A stretch of DNA of 64,000 bases, taken from positions 434,001 to 498,000 of the forward strand of contig NZ_SWBP01000001.1 of NCBI RefSeq assembly GCF_005116455.1, written 5' to 3'. The DNA comes from Pedobacter cryophilus (GTDB taxonomy: Bacteria; Bacteroidota; Bacteroidia; Sphingobacteriales; Sphingobacteriaceae). Below are positions 54,784 through 64,000 of this stretch, piece by piece. Below the pieces are notes generated by a model, which saw only the letters and a list, made by a program, of their open reading frames with translations, had not been told where the DNA came from and made no database searches. Made by a program: the position numbers and the translations under genes. The number at the start of each line of letters is the position of its first letter. Positions within the stretch are counted from its first letter, which is position 1.

Positions 54784-55799
54784 TTATGGTCAATATTTCC
54801 CTTTTTAACAGTTAAAACATCCTGAGTAGTTGCATCGCCTTGTTCTTGCAGTTTGCCAAAAGCAGCTGCTGTAGCGTAATCTACAATTTCTTGAGCTTGA
54901 TGTTGGTTGTAAAAGCCATAAATTAACCCGCCCATAAAACAGTCGCCGCTACCTGAACGGTCAACTACGCCTTCGCAACTCAACTCTGGCGAGTGGTAAG
55001 ATTTTCCTTGAGTAAATAAAGCGGTATAATAGTTTAACAAATTGCTATCGCTATCAAACCTAAAAGTGTTAGCTACAGTTTTGCATTTTGGGAATTTTTG
55101 AATCAACTCCTTTGCGGTGGCTTCGGCATGAGCCAAATAATCTTTTCTATTGCCTTTAGCATGAATGTTTTCATCAATTGAGGTACCCAACAAACTATTT
55201 GCCGACCAGATATTTCCCATCAGTACATCACAATATGCTGCTAATTTGGGCATAATTTCTATTGGTTCTTTACCGTATTTCCATAACCGGGCTCTGTAGT
55301 TTAAATCGCAAGAAATGGTAATCCCTTTTTGTGCGGCAGCCTCGCAAGCTTCTAGGCAAACATCGGCTACGTTTTCATTTAATGCCGGACTAATGGCTGT
55401 AAAATTAAACCACGAAACATCTCTTAACACTTTATCCCAATCTATCATTCCTCTTTTTAATTCAGAAAAAGAAGAATGCTCACGATCATATACCATACTG
55501 CCTTTTAAATCGGCACCACGTTCTAAATAATAAACGCCTATTCTTTTACCAGCAAAAAGTATGGCCGAAGTAAAAATTCCTTTGTACTCTAAATAGTCTA
55601 ACACATGGCGTGACATAAAATTATCTGGCAAAACTGTGCAGTATTTCACTGGAACATTCCAACCTGCTAAAGCTGTTGCCGCATTAGCTTCGGCGCCACC
55701 CATGTATAGTGTGAAAGGATTATTTTCACTTAATAAATCATCTGCTGGTGAAGGAGAAATACGCAGTAACAATTCGCCAAAACAAAGGACTTTTTTCAT
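54780..55799 (-). CDS. PfkB-family sugar kinase, second ketodeoxygluconate kinase-like
   Basis: The 339-residue protein is a clear paralogue of kdgK, sharing GELLLRISP, YMGGAEANAATALAGW, KGITISCDLNYRARLW, and the PfkB motif DRSGSGDCFMGG. The catalytic Asp is kept. Likely substrate is 2-keto-3-deoxygluconate or a related keto sugar acid. It is transcribed with uxaC upstream on the - strand, but a repeat lies between them, and its own stop codon is part of another repeat copy. Confidence 0.86.
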   Translation of the reverse strand: MKKVLCFGELLLRISPSPADDLLSENNPFTLYMGGAEANAATALAGWNVPVKYCTVLPDNFMSRHVLDYLEYKGIFTSAILFAGKRIGVYYLERGADLKGSMVYDREHSSFSELKRGMIDWDKVLRDVSWFNFTAISPALNENVADVCLEACEAAAQKGITISCDLNYRARLWKYGKEPIEIMPKLAAYCDVLMGNIWSANSLLGTSIDENIHAKGNRKDYLAHAEATAKELIQKFPKCKTVANTFRFDSDSNLLNYYTALFTQGKSYHSPELSCEGVVDRSGSGDCFMGGLIYGFYNQHQAQEIVDYATAAAFGKLQEQGDATTQDVLTVKKGNIDHK

Positions 55800-55833
55800 G
55801 AAAATGCTTTAAAAATAACAAATCTATTTTATC

Positions 55834-55904
55834 GCAGAGTCCTCTGCAAGAGAACCTGCTTGGCCGTGAATTTAAATAGCCCACGGTTTAAACCGTGGGC
55901 TATT
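55834..55904. repeat. Dispersed palindromic element, copy 2
   Basis: GCAGAG/CTCTGC (55834-55847) forms a tight hairpin, followed by a 30-bp perfect palindrome at 55875-55904 whose 28-bp core is identical to copy 1 at 54756-54783. It fills most of the 110 bases between uxaC and the second kinase gene. The two copies thus bracket that gene. Confidence 0.85.
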
Positions 55905-55909
55905 AATAA

Positions 55910-57352
55910 TTACAAGCTAAAATATTCTTTTGCGTTGTTGTAAGATATGTCCTGTACAATTTTACCAATCCACTTTTCATCATCAGGGATTTGACCATTT
56001 TCCATTTCGCTTCCCAATAAATTACATAGTACTCTACGGAAATACTCATGACGAGAGTAAGAAAGAAAGCTTCTAGAATCTGTTAACATCCCAACAAAAG
56101 TGCTTAAAACGCCCATGTTAGATAAAGAATTCAATTGCTTTTCCATTCCGTCTTTCTGATCTAAAAACCACCAGCCAGAGCCAAATTGCACTTTTCCTTT
56201 AGTTTTTCCATCGGCAAAGTTTCCAATCATGGTTGCAAAAACATCGTTATCTGCAGGGTTTAAATTGTAGATAATGGTTTTAGCCAACTGATCATCTAAA
56301 CTTAAATTTCCTAAGAAATTAGATAAACTTTGTGCTTGTTTAAAATCGCCAATAGAATCATAACCTGTATCTGGACCAAGCTGACGCATCATCCCATGGT
56401 TATTATTTCTAATGGCACCTAAGTGAAATTGTTGCACCCAACCTTTTTCGTGGTAGATTTTGCTTACTGCTGTTAAAACATATCCAGCGAAAGCATCCGT
56501 ATCAGAAAAAGTATCTACGGCGCCGCTTAAAAATTTAGCAAACTCTGATTTTTGCGCATCAGTTAAAGTTAGTTTTGCAGGAACGGTAGTTAAACCATGA
56601 TCTGAAATAGAGCATCCATGAGCTGCAAAAAAATCAATCCTGTTTCTTAGAGCTGCAATTAAAGACTCTACATCTTTAATTTCTACGCCCGAAGCAGCAG
56701 ATAGTTTGGCTATGTAAGCTCTGTAAGTTGCTGCATCACCAATTATCAAAGATTTATCAGGACGGAAGGATGGTTTTACTTTGATCTCAAAATTTTGATC
56801 AATTAAAGCTTTGTGGTATGCTAAACTATCTGTAGGATCATCAGTTGTGCCCACCATTTTCACGTTAAATTGCTTTAACAAACCTTGGGTTGAGAAATTA
56901 TCCTGAGCTAAAAGTTGATTACTATGTTGATAAATTTCCTTCGCCGAACCTTCATTTAAAAATGAATTTACCCCAAATGGATTTTTTAGTTCCATGTGTG
57001 TCCAATGAAATAATGGGTTTCTGATTGTTGCAGGAACTACTTTTGCCCAAGCATTAAATTTCTCTTCATCAGATGCATCACCAGTAATAAAACGTTCGTT
57101 TACTGCCAAAGTACGCATGGCTCTCCATTTGTAATGATCGCCTTTTAACCAAATTTCAGTGATATTTTTAAACTTTTTATTCTCGGCAATTTCTTGCGGA
57201 GGCAAGTGATTATGGTAATCTATAATCGGCATATCTTTAGCATAATCATGATAAAGAATTTTTGCCTTTTCAGAATAAAGTAAAAAATCTTCTGGGATTA
57301 CCGCTCCGTCTTTCATCGTACTTAGTGTACGAATGGTATCTAAAATATCCAT
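55910..57352 (-). CDS. uxaC: Glucuronate isomerase (uronate isomerase)
   Basis: It converts galacturonate to tagaturonate and glucuronate to fructuronate. The 480-residue protein of the amidohydrolase fold has the metal-binding DYHNHLPPQ and later HLGAIRNNN near residue 310. Starting instead at Met13 (ATG ending 57316) would give 468 residues, closer to the family's usual length; either start is possible. It follows uxaA by 20 bases. Confidence 0.95.
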   Translation of the reverse strand: MDILDTIRTLSTMKDGAVIPEDFLLYSEKAKILYHDYAKDMPIIDYHNHLPPQEIAENKKFKNITEIWLKGDHYKWRAMRTLAVNERFITGDASDEEKFNAWAKVVPATIRNPLFHWTHMELKNPFGVNSFLNEGSAKEIYQHSNQLLAQDNFSTQGLLKQFNVKMVGTTDDPTDSLAYHKALIDQNFEIKVKPSFRPDKSLIIGDAATYRAYIAKLSAASGVEIKDVESLIAALRNRIDFFAAHGCSISDHGLTTVPAKLTLTDAQKSEFAKFLSGAVDTFSDTDAFAGYVLTAVSKIYHEKGWVQQFHLGAIRNNNHGMMRQLGPDTGYDSIGDFKQAQSLSNFLGNLSLDDQLAKTIIYNLNPADNDVFATMIGNFADGKTKGKVQFGSGWWFLDQKDGMEKQLNSLSNMGVLSTFVGMLTDSRSFLSYSRHEYFRRVLCNLLGSEMENGQIPDDEKWIGKIVQDISYNNAKEYFSL

Positions 57353-57372
57353 TTTAAAACTTATTTAAATAT

Positions 57373-59022
57373 TTATAATGAAACCCCTCTTTTCCAAGGG
57401 ATAAAATCGTCTTGTACGTGTTTTACTGCTGCTACCTCAATTTCTCCACTAGCTACTTTTATGAGGTAATCTAAAATTCTTTCTCCAGCTTGGTAAATTG
57501 TTTCCTCACCATCAATAATGCTTCCGGTATTTACATCCATAATATCACTCATTTTATTAAAGAGCGTAGTATTGCTAGAGATTTTTACCACTGGTGTAAT
57601 TGGATTGCCTGTTGGCGTACCTAAACCCGTAGTAAACAACACTAAATTTGCTCCGGAGCCTACTTCTGCTGTGGTAGATTCTACATCATTACCTGGCGTA
57701 CATAATAAGTTTAAACCTGGTTTGGTTACTTTTTCTGGATAATCTAAAATGGCTACAACGGGAGAAGTTCCTCCTTTTTTTGCTGCACCGGCTGATTTAA
57801 TGGCATCGGTAATTAAACCGTCTTTAATGTTCCCTGGTGAAGGATTCATGTCAAAACCAGAACCTGCTTCAACCGCTCTTTGGTTATAGGTTTTCATTAA
57901 TGATGAAAAACGAGTGGCTTCTTCTGCGGTCACACATCTATCGCTTAAGTTTTGTTCTACACCACAAAGCTCAGGGAATTCGGCAAGGATTACTTTACCA
58001 CCTAAAGCCACTAATAAATCTGAAGTATAACCAATAGCCGGATTTGCCGAAATGCCTGAGAAACCATCAGAACCACCACATTCTAAACCAATAGTGATTT
58101 CACTTAATGGAGCGGGTTTTCTGGTGTTTTGATTGGCTTGCATTAAGCCAGCAAAAGTTTGTTTAATGGCTGCGGCTAGTAAATCTGCTTCGGTACCTAC
58201 TTTTTGTTGATCTAAAATATAAAGTGGTTTACTAAAATTTGGATCTCTTTTTTTAATCTCAGCTTCTAAAATAGGCACTTGAGCATTTTGACAGCCTAAA
58301 CTTAATACCGTTGCGCCCGCCACATTTGGATGGGTAATGTAACCAGCTAATAAGCCGCAAAGTGTTTCGGCATCTTGTCTTATTCCGCCACAACCGCCAT
58401 CGTGATTTAAAAACTTAATTCCATCTACGTTAGGGAAAAGCCTTTTACTTTTCTCTGCTTGTTCTTCAATAAAAATATCAGCGTTTATGATGGTTTCTAC
58501 ATCGGCACCAGCCTGATACAAATCAATTAATTTAAGCGCTTGATTTTGGTATGCTTTTTTGCGACCATAACCTAAAGGCGTAACTAATGCTTCTTGTAAA
58601 ACCTCTAAATTTCTGTTTTCGCAAAAAACCATTGGTATCACTAACCAATAATTTGCAGTTCCAACGCTTCCATCCGGCCTATGAAAACCATTGAAAGTAG
58701 CATTTTGCCATTTGCTTACATCGGGTTTATCCCAAGCCAAATTTCTTTCGCCAACTTCAAAAGAATTGGCGGCATGCTTAATATTTGCGGTGGTAATTAG
58801 GTTTCCGGCTTTTAAATCAATTTGTGCTTTACCCACTAAAACACCATACATGATGATTTCTTGACCTTGCTTTAAATCTACGGTTACAAATTTATGCTTG
58901 GCTTTTACATCATCTAAAAGGGTGATTTTTTCATCATGAAAAATGATGATTTCGCCTTTAAAAAGATTTGTTAATGCAACCAGCAAATTATCTTTTGGAT
59001 GAACTTTTAATACTCTTTCCAT
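57373..59022 (-). CDS. uxaA: Altronate dehydratase
   Basis: It dehydrates altronate to 2-keto-3-deoxygluconate. The 549-residue protein has an N-terminal SAF domain (about residues 1-95) and the UxaA catalytic part with FHRPDGSVGTANYW, HDGGCGGIRQDAETLC and LECGGSDGFSGISANPA. Cysteines in these segments probably hold iron. It follows uxaB by 4 bases. Confidence 0.95.
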   Translation of the reverse strand: MERVLKVHPKDNLLVALTNLFKGEIIIFHDEKITLLDDVKAKHKFVTVDLKQGQEIIMYGVLVGKAQIDLKAGNLITTANIKHAANSFEVGERNLAWDKPDVSKWQNATFNGFHRPDGSVGTANYWLVIPMVFCENRNLEVLQEALVTPLGYGRKKAYQNQALKLIDLYQAGADVETIINADIFIEEQAEKSKRLFPNVDGIKFLNHDGGCGGIRQDAETLCGLLAGYITHPNVAGATVLSLGCQNAQVPILEAEIKKRDPNFSKPLYILDQQKVGTEADLLAAAIKQTFAGLMQANQNTRKPAPLSEITIGLECGGSDGFSGISANPAIGYTSDLLVALGGKVILAEFPELCGVEQNLSDRCVTAEEATRFSSLMKTYNQRAVEAGSGFDMNPSPGNIKDGLITDAIKSAGAAKKGGTSPVVAILDYPEKVTKPGLNLLCTPGNDVESTTAEVGSGANLVLFTTGLGTPTGNPITPVVKISSNTTLFNKMSDIMDVNTGSIIDGEETIYQAGERILDYLIKVASGEIEVAAVKHVQDDFIPWKRGVSL

Positions 59023-59026
59023 GATA

Positions 59027-60544
59027 CTAAGATTGAATTTTTGCTATTTCACTTTTCACCATTTCTTTAAGCGCAGCTTGGCTATCCATTTTACTTAAGT
59101 ACTGATTTACTGCTTTACTAAAGCCCGGAATAATGGTTAATTTATCTCCCCAAAGAAGGGTGTCATTTAAGACGGCATCAACAATTTTATCTTGCGAATT
59201 TTTATTCCACAAATCAGCTAAATGGGCTGCCTTGGTATCATTAATCAGGTATTTTTTACCTTCAAAAGAGCCAAAAACCTCTGTTCCTTTTTGGATTTCG
59301 GGCTTCATAAACCTGATATAAGCCGCAAAACCTAAAGCCATTAAATTTGGCGCCGATTTAAACACTTCTTGGTATTGAAGCAAGATGGGCACTACTCTCA
59401 TTTTAAGTTTTGATGTAAAATTTGCCGTAATACTTAACCATTGGTGGTTGATATGTGGATTACGAAACCGATCTAAAACCTTGTAAGAGAAATCGTCTGT
59501 TTGTTCTTTTGTAACCTTGTAAGGAATTGCCGGAGCAATTTCATTCCTCATTAAATTTGAAATAAAATCTGCTGTTGATGCATCGTCCATTGCAGATTTT
59601 ACGTTATCAAAACCTGATAAATAGGCTAATCCACAACTTAAAGTATGTGTGCCGTTTAGTAAACGAAGCTTTAACTCGCGGTGTAAATTAATATCAGGAG
59701 TAATGACTACGCCTTTATCTGCTTTGGCAAAAGTGAGTTTTTCGCTTATTTTTCTATCGCCTTGTATGGCCCAAAGTCTGTAAACTTCAGAAGAGATTAA
59801 TAAATTATCTTCATAGCCTAATTCGGTTTGCAGATTGCTAATTTGCTCGGCATCTGGTTTGCCTGGTACAATACAATCAACCAAAGAATTACAAAAAGAA
59901 TTGTGATTTTTTATCCAGGCTATAAATCCGTTTGGTAGGTTGTTTCTTTTAGCCAACATGATCACAATTTCTTCTAGCTTGGTTCCATTATCAACAATTA
60001 ATTCTGTTGGAACAATTACTAAACCCTTGTCTTTTGCACCATTAAATTTTTTGTATCTATGAAGCAATAAAGCCAACAATTTACCCGGAAAAGAAAGCGG
60101 TGGTTTTGCATAAACATCATCTTCTACCAGTTGAATTCCAACTTCTGTGGTATTGCTGATGACGATTTCTAAAGATTCACTAGCGGCTAATTCTAAAATT
60201 TGATCCCATTGTTTGCCAGCAGTTAACACTCTGCTAATGGCTGATGAAATAATATTTTGCTCAATAGTTTCGCCGTTTTCAATCCCTTTTATACATAAAG
60301 TATAGAGCGAATCTTGCTCATCAAAATCACTGGTAGAACCTTGGTCGGTTGATTTTACGACTACAATTCTGCCATTAAAAACACCTTGTCTGTTTGCTTT
60401 ATCAATAAAATAATCAGGCAAGCCTCTTAATAAAACGCCTGTTCCAAATTGTAAAACTTTTTCTGGCAAATTAAAGATAGCATACTCCGGAACGGTTACT
60501 TTATCTTTATTTACAGCGTGGATATTTAATTTATTTAAAATCAT
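59027..60544 (-). CDS. uxaB: Tagaturonate reductase (altronate oxidoreductase)
   Basis: It reduces tagaturonate to altronate with NADH. From the ATG ending at 60544 it has 505 residues with VLQFGTGVLLRGLPDYFID near the start and the mannitol-dehydrogenase-type signature LRLLNGTHTLSCGLAYLSG. A longer frame starting at 60583 overlaps the GH105 gene by 31 bases and was rejected. The gap to that gene's stop is 8 bases. Confidence 0.94.
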   Translation of the reverse strand: MILNKLNIHAVNKDKVTVPEYAIFNLPEKVLQFGTGVLLRGLPDYFIDKANRQGVFNGRIVVVKSTDQGSTSDFDEQDSLYTLCIKGIENGETIEQNIISSAISRVLTAGKQWDQILELAASESLEIVISNTTEVGIQLVEDDVYAKPPLSFPGKLLALLLHRYKKFNGAKDKGLVIVPTELIVDNGTKLEEIVIMLAKRNNLPNGFIAWIKNHNSFCNSLVDCIVPGKPDAEQISNLQTELGYEDNLLISSEVYRLWAIQGDRKISEKLTFAKADKGVVITPDINLHRELKLRLLNGTHTLSCGLAYLSGFDNVKSAMDDASTADFISNLMRNEIAPAIPYKVTKEQTDDFSYKVLDRFRNPHINHQWLSITANFTSKLKMRVVPILLQYQEVFKSAPNLMALGFAAYIRFMKPEIQKGTEVFGSFEGKKYLINDTKAAHLADLWNKNSQDKIVDAVLNDTLLWGDKLTIIPGFSKAVNQYLSKMDSQAALKEMVKSEIAKIQS

Positions 60545-60552
60545 TTTCTTAA

Positions 60553-62493
60553 TTATTTCTTTGGGACTTGCTTTAAAAGCCATTCCATTAATTCTTTAGT
60601 AGCCGTTAAATTTTGGAAGCTATCAGAAAGTCTTCTGCCATCTATATACTCATTATATAACCAAGGATCGCCAACGGCAAACACAGTTCCTTTACCTAAT
60701 TTAGAAATTGCCATTACCACATCTCCTTTATGGGTTACTACTGGTGTTGCTGGCGCTGTTAAATTTAAAGTGCTAATTTCTTTTAAATAAGCATTAGGAC
60801 CCGATGGGAAAACCATATTTCCTTTTGGGATGCTAATCATTCCCATTTCATATTGGGTACCAATTACTGGGTTTTTCATTTCCTTTTTAAACTCTATTCC
60901 AAAAGCTTTTGATAATCCGTTAAAACGATCTAATTCTGCATTGGTAGAATCATTAGCCAACAATAATAAAACACCTCCATTTTTTACCCAATTGGTAATA
61001 TTTGTAATGGAAGTAGCATCCATAAAGTTTGGTTTTTCTGTTTCCTTTTTGGTATCAGGATCTACAATGATGTACACATCGGCTTTGCCTAAATTTGAAA
61101 GTGTAGGTGCATCTTTTAAGGTTTCTGTTTTTGCGCCCATGTTTCTGATGCTTTCTCCTAAAAGCCCAAAACCGTTATTATCCCACTCGTCCCAAACGTA
61201 ATGAAAGCTTTCTTTTTTACCTGTAATATCTATTCTAAACTCGTTATTAAAATAATTATCAAGCATTACAGTTTTACCATTACCCACAGCAGGAATATTT
61301 CTTAGCTCCATTTCATTGCTAGCCAAAATAAATGCACCCATTCCTTTGGCATCATCCTGAATTACTTTTTCGCTCAAGTAATACTCATAACTACCATCTC
61401 TGTATGGTTTTCCGCCTAAACCAGCAACGCTTACGGTGCCGTTAAGGTGTAATAATCCTTTATCATCAACTTCTAAAAATTCTTTTTGGATGCCTTTATA
61501 TGCTTTTGCCGCCACCGACTCGAATTTTGAAGGTAAATAACCCAACCTTACCCCTTTAGCTAACGCATATACAAACATGTTAGCTGCAGAAGCTTCCAAA
61601 TAATTTCCTTTTCCGGTTGGTTTATCCATTACTTGGTACCACAAACCAGATTTAGCATCCTGACTTTTTTCTATAGCAGTAGAAAAACGTTCTAAAATTG
61701 CAATCAGGTCTTTTCTTTTTGGGTGATTTGCTGGAAAGTTATCTAAAACATCCACTAAAGCCATCCCGTACCATCCCATCGCTCGGCCCCAAAAATGAGG
61801 GGAGTTTCCGGTGGTTTTATTAGCCCAAGCTTGTTCTTTAGATTCGTCCCAGCCGTGATAAATCAATCCAGAATTTGCGTCTCTGGCTACACTTTCTATA
61901 TGTATAAACTGGTTGGCAATATCATCAAAAGCTTCAGGCTCATGAAATTCTGCTGCCCACTCTGCTAAAAATGGCATTCCCATATATAATCCATCTAACC
62001 AAACCTGGTGTGGATAAATCTTTTTATGCCAAAAGCTACCTCCTTTTGTACGTGGATGATCTTTTAATTGCTTCCTAAGCTCGGCAGCAGCGGTATAATA
62101 TTTCTTTTTTCCGGTAACCTGATACATCAATAACAGAGATCTGCCGGTGCGTACGTTATCAATATTATAATCTTCTAACTTGTAGGTTTTGATTTTGCCA
62201 TCTTCTCCTACAAAATTATCCATACTTCTTTGTACGTAATTATAGTAATCTCCATTTCCGGTACGTTTCCAAACATTGGATACGCCTTCTAAGTAAACTC
62301 CTGTTTCATAAGTCCATTTTAAAGGGCGACTTTCATTTTCTATTGGAAAAGGCCATTTCACTAAAACGGTTTTAGCCATTTCTTCTGAAAGGCTTTTCTG
62401 ATCTTTTACATTAGCCGTTTTATAAGAAGCACAAGAACTAACTACAGTTAGTAGGATTAATAATGCGACACTATATTTTTGAAAATGATTCAT
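60553..62493 (-). CDS. Unsaturated rhamnogalacturonyl hydrolase, GH88/GH105, with C-terminal DUF4350 domain
   Basis: The 646-residue lipoprotein (signal VSSCAS) has a GH105 (alpha/alpha)6 domain at about residues 30-400: YQVTGKKKYYTAAAELRKQL, WLDGLYMGMPFLAEWA, and HFWGRAMGWYGMALVD with the probable catalytic Asp. The C-terminal 230 residues form a DUF4350-like region (KADVYIIVDPDTKKETEKPN and LLLLANDSTNAELDRF). The enzyme removes unsaturated galacturonate from oligosaccharides cut by lyases. It starts one base before the GH28 gene ends. Confidence 0.92.
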   Translation of the reverse strand: MNHFQKYSVALLILLTVVSSCASYKTANVKDQKSLSEEMAKTVLVKWPFPIENESRPLKWTYETGVYLEGVSNVWKRTGNGDYYNYVQRSMDNFVGEDGKIKTYKLEDYNIDNVRTGRSLLLMYQVTGKKKYYTAAAELRKQLKDHPRTKGGSFWHKKIYPHQVWLDGLYMGMPFLAEWAAEFHEPEAFDDIANQFIHIESVARDANSGLIYHGWDESKEQAWANKTTGNSPHFWGRAMGWYGMALVDVLDNFPANHPKRKDLIAILERFSTAIEKSQDAKSGLWYQVMDKPTGKGNYLEASAANMFVYALAKGVRLGYLPSKFESVAAKAYKGIQKEFLEVDDKGLLHLNGTVSVAGLGGKPYRDGSYEYYLSEKVIQDDAKGMGAFILASNEMELRNIPAVGNGKTVMLDNYFNNEFRIDITGKKESFHYVWDEWDNNGFGLLGESIRNMGAKTETLKDAPTLSNLGKADVYIIVDPDTKKETEKPNFMDATSITNITNWVKNGGVLLLLANDSTNAELDRFNGLSKAFGIEFKKEMKNPVIGTQYEMGMISIPKGNMVFPSGPNAYLKEISTLNLTAPATPVVTHKGDVVMAISKLGKGTVFAVGDPWLYNEYIDGRRLSDSFQNLTATKELMEWLLKQVPKK

Positions 62494-62494
62494 A

Positions 62495-64000
62495 TTATTT
62501 GATGGTTAATGAAGAAGAATTTGCTCCGAGACTGTAGGTTACTTTTTCTTTTGCTGCAGGAATCGTTGAATTTGAAATGCTCACTCCTGATGTTTTTTCG
62601 CCTGATAGATTTAAAAGAGTTTTAAAATCAGCTAATGGTTTTAAGGCATTAAAGCTAATTTGCTTACTGTTTCCAACAGCAATTAAATGATCAGTTTTAG
62701 TGCTTAGTAAACTCAAATTTTTGAAGGTTACATTACTAGCTTCTGAAATTTCTACTCCTTTATCAGACTGAATAACTATGTTTTCAAAGTGAATATCTTG
62801 AATGTTTATCTCAGGCAAACCTCTAATAAATATTGCTTTAGCGGCACCGTTACAAACTACATTTCTGATATGAAAATCTTTAAATTGAGGAGTTTCTTCT
62901 GTTACTGGAAGTAAAACTACTTTTGGAGCATCGGCTTTTTCGCCAGCTAAAGGAACCGGATCTTTTGCCATGTAATACATATCAAATAAAATAGCCTCGC
63001 CAGCAATATCACTCATGTTGATATCAGAGATGTAAATTTTTTCTACCACGCCTCCTCGGCCTCTGGTGGTTTTAAAACGTAAACCTATATCGGTACCAAT
63101 AAAAGAATTTTTATAAACGAAAAGATTTTTAGCTCCGCCAGACATCTCGCTACCTATTACAAAGCCGCCATGTGCATGGTAAACCACATTGTTTCTTACA
63201 ATTACATTTTCTGTTGGCATTCCTCTTTTCCTACCATCCTCATCTCTGCCAGATTTGATACAAATTCCATCATCGCCAACATCAAAAGTAGAGCCTTCTA
63301 TCATCACATTTTTACATGATTCTATATCAACGCCATCGCCATTTTGTGCGTACCAAGGGTTTTTAACGGTTAGGTTTTTTAGGGTAAGATCTTCACACAT
63401 TAATGGGTGTAAACCCCAAGCTGGTGAATTTTGAAAGGTTACGTCTTCTAATAAAACCTTTTTACAATTGGTAAGAACCATTAAGTTAGGACGAAAGAAA
63501 TCTTTCATATCCTGATAATCTGCTAAAGATTTACCGGGTTGAATGACGCCGGCATCTTTAGTTTGATCTCCTTTTAAATAGCTGTCAGATGGAAACCAAA
63601 TTCTTTTATCGGCATTTAACAATCCGCCAGATGCTACCAGCTTTTTCCACTGAGATTCTGTTAATTTATCTTTTTTAACCGCTCTCCAAACATCTCCGTT
63701 ACCATCTATAATTCCAGAACCTGTAATGGCAATATTTTCTAAGTTAGTGCCTGAAATTGGTGATTGATTTCTAACTGCTTTTTTACCTTCCCAATTACCT
63801 TCTATTAATTTATATTGAGATTTATCTGGTGTGAAAAGCAAAATTGCGCCCCTCTTTAAATGCAAATTTACATTGCTTTTTAACTCTACCGGACCAGTTA
63901 GCCATAACCCACTAGAAATTAAAACTACGCCGCCACCTTTTTTGTTACAAGCAATAATTGCATCATTAATACTTTTAGTATTGAGTGTAATTCCATCGGC
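62495..64000 (-). CDS. GH28 polygalacturonase-family protein, N terminus beyond the window
   Basis: It hydrolyses galacturonan backbone. The frame is open to the window edge at 64000; an internal TTG at 63865 is not the start, because TKSINDAIIACNKKGGGVV, typical of the GH28 start, lies upstream of it. Motifs are NGDGVDIESC, VGDDGICIKSG, HGGFVIGSEMSGG and RFKTTRGRGG, which carry the catalytic Asp residues and the substrate-binding Arg and Lys. The beta-helix repeats are visible. It is the first gene of the uronate operon in the window. Confidence 0.93.
   Translation of the reverse strand, partial: ADGITLNTKSINDAIIACNKKGGGVVLISSGLWLTGPVELKSNVNLHLKRGAILLFTPDKSQYKLIEGNWEGKKAVRNQSPISGTNLENIAITGSGIIDGNGDVWRAVKKDKLTESQWKKLVASGGLLNADKRIWFPSDSYLKGDQTKDAGVIQPGKSLADYQDMKDFFRPNLMVLTNCKKVLLEDVTFQNSPAWGLHPLMCEDLTLKNLTVKNPWYAQNGDGVDIESCKNVMIEGSTFDVGDDGICIKSGRDEDGRKRGMPTENVIVRNNVVYHAHGGFVIGSEMSGGAKNLFVYKNSFIGTDIGLRFKTTRGRGGVVEKIYISDINMSDIAGEAILFDMYYMAKDPVPLAGEKADAPKVVLLPVTEETPQFKDFHIRNVVCNGAAKAIFIRGLPEINIQDIHFENIVIQSDKGVEISEASNVTFKNLSLLSTKTDHLIAVGNSKQISFNALKPLADFKTLLNLSGEKTSGVSISNSTIPAAKEKVTYSLGANSSSLTIK

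Overview
The window looks like the chromosome of an AT-rich member of the Bacteroidota, most likely Sphingobacteriaceae (Pedobacter-like). The evidence is a type IX secretion/gliding trio (porV, porU, gldJ), promoters of the Bacteroidota form TTTG-N19..22-TAnnTTTG, few Shine-Dalgarno sites except at ribosomal genes, and many saccharide-utilisation genes. The genus is an impression from protein similarity, not a computed placement.

Region 1 (1-22.8 kb, + strand) is a Wzx/Wzy-dependent exopolysaccharide or capsule locus. It holds the tail of an acyltransferase, a DUF3109 protein, rmlA, gmd, a six-SLBB export protein, a Wzz-like protein, a flippase, a four-gene deoxysugar cassette, five glycosyltransferases, a polymerase, a second gmd-like gene, the WcaJ-type initiating transferase and a Wzi-like outer-membrane protein. 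From about 5.8 kb the genes are packed with gaps of 1-45 bp or small overlaps, and are visibly richer in A+T than the flanks. The cassette at 8.4-11.8 kb is the standout: an NDP-hexose 2,3-dehydratase split into two adjacent genes, then a Gfo/Idh/MocA ketoreductase and an SDR-type reductase. This is the gene set for a 2,6-dideoxyhexose.

Region 2 (23-31.6 kb, - strand) is housekeeping: dxs, a small membrane protein, an ABC exporter, frr, pyrH, tsf, rpsB, rpsI and rplM. A canonical promoter lies in front of rplM and a palindromic repeat sits between rpsB and tsf. A decayed ORF6N-domain gene follows at 31.8-32.2 kb.

Region 3 (32.4-41.1 kb, + strand) is one tight nine-gene operon: a GMC dehydrogenase, its Tat-signal small subunit, a Gfo/Idh/MocA oxidoreductase, three TIM-barrel isomerase/epimerase proteins, a lipoprotein cytochrome c, a DUF1080 3-keto-glycoside hydrolase-like lipoprotein and an MFS transporter. 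It reads as a pathway that oxidises sugars or glycosides to 3-keto forms, cleaves them and imports the products.

Region 4 (41.1-50.1 kb) holds a protein of fourteen tandem 21-residue coiled-coil repeats joined to a lone HisKA-like segment, then ispF, porV and porU on the - strand and gldJ diverging on the + strand.

Region 5 (50.7-64 kb) is a pectin/galacturonate utilisation region: GH28 polygalacturonase (cut by the window end), GH105 unsaturated galacturonyl hydrolase, uxaB, uxaA, uxaC, two PfkB-type ketodeoxygluconate kinases, a YhcH-family protein, kdgA and an ExuT-like transporter. Together these take galacturonate to pyruvate and glyceraldehyde 3-phosphate. Two copies of the same long palindrome flank the second kinase gene. 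No tRNA, rRNA, CRISPR array or complete transposon was seen.
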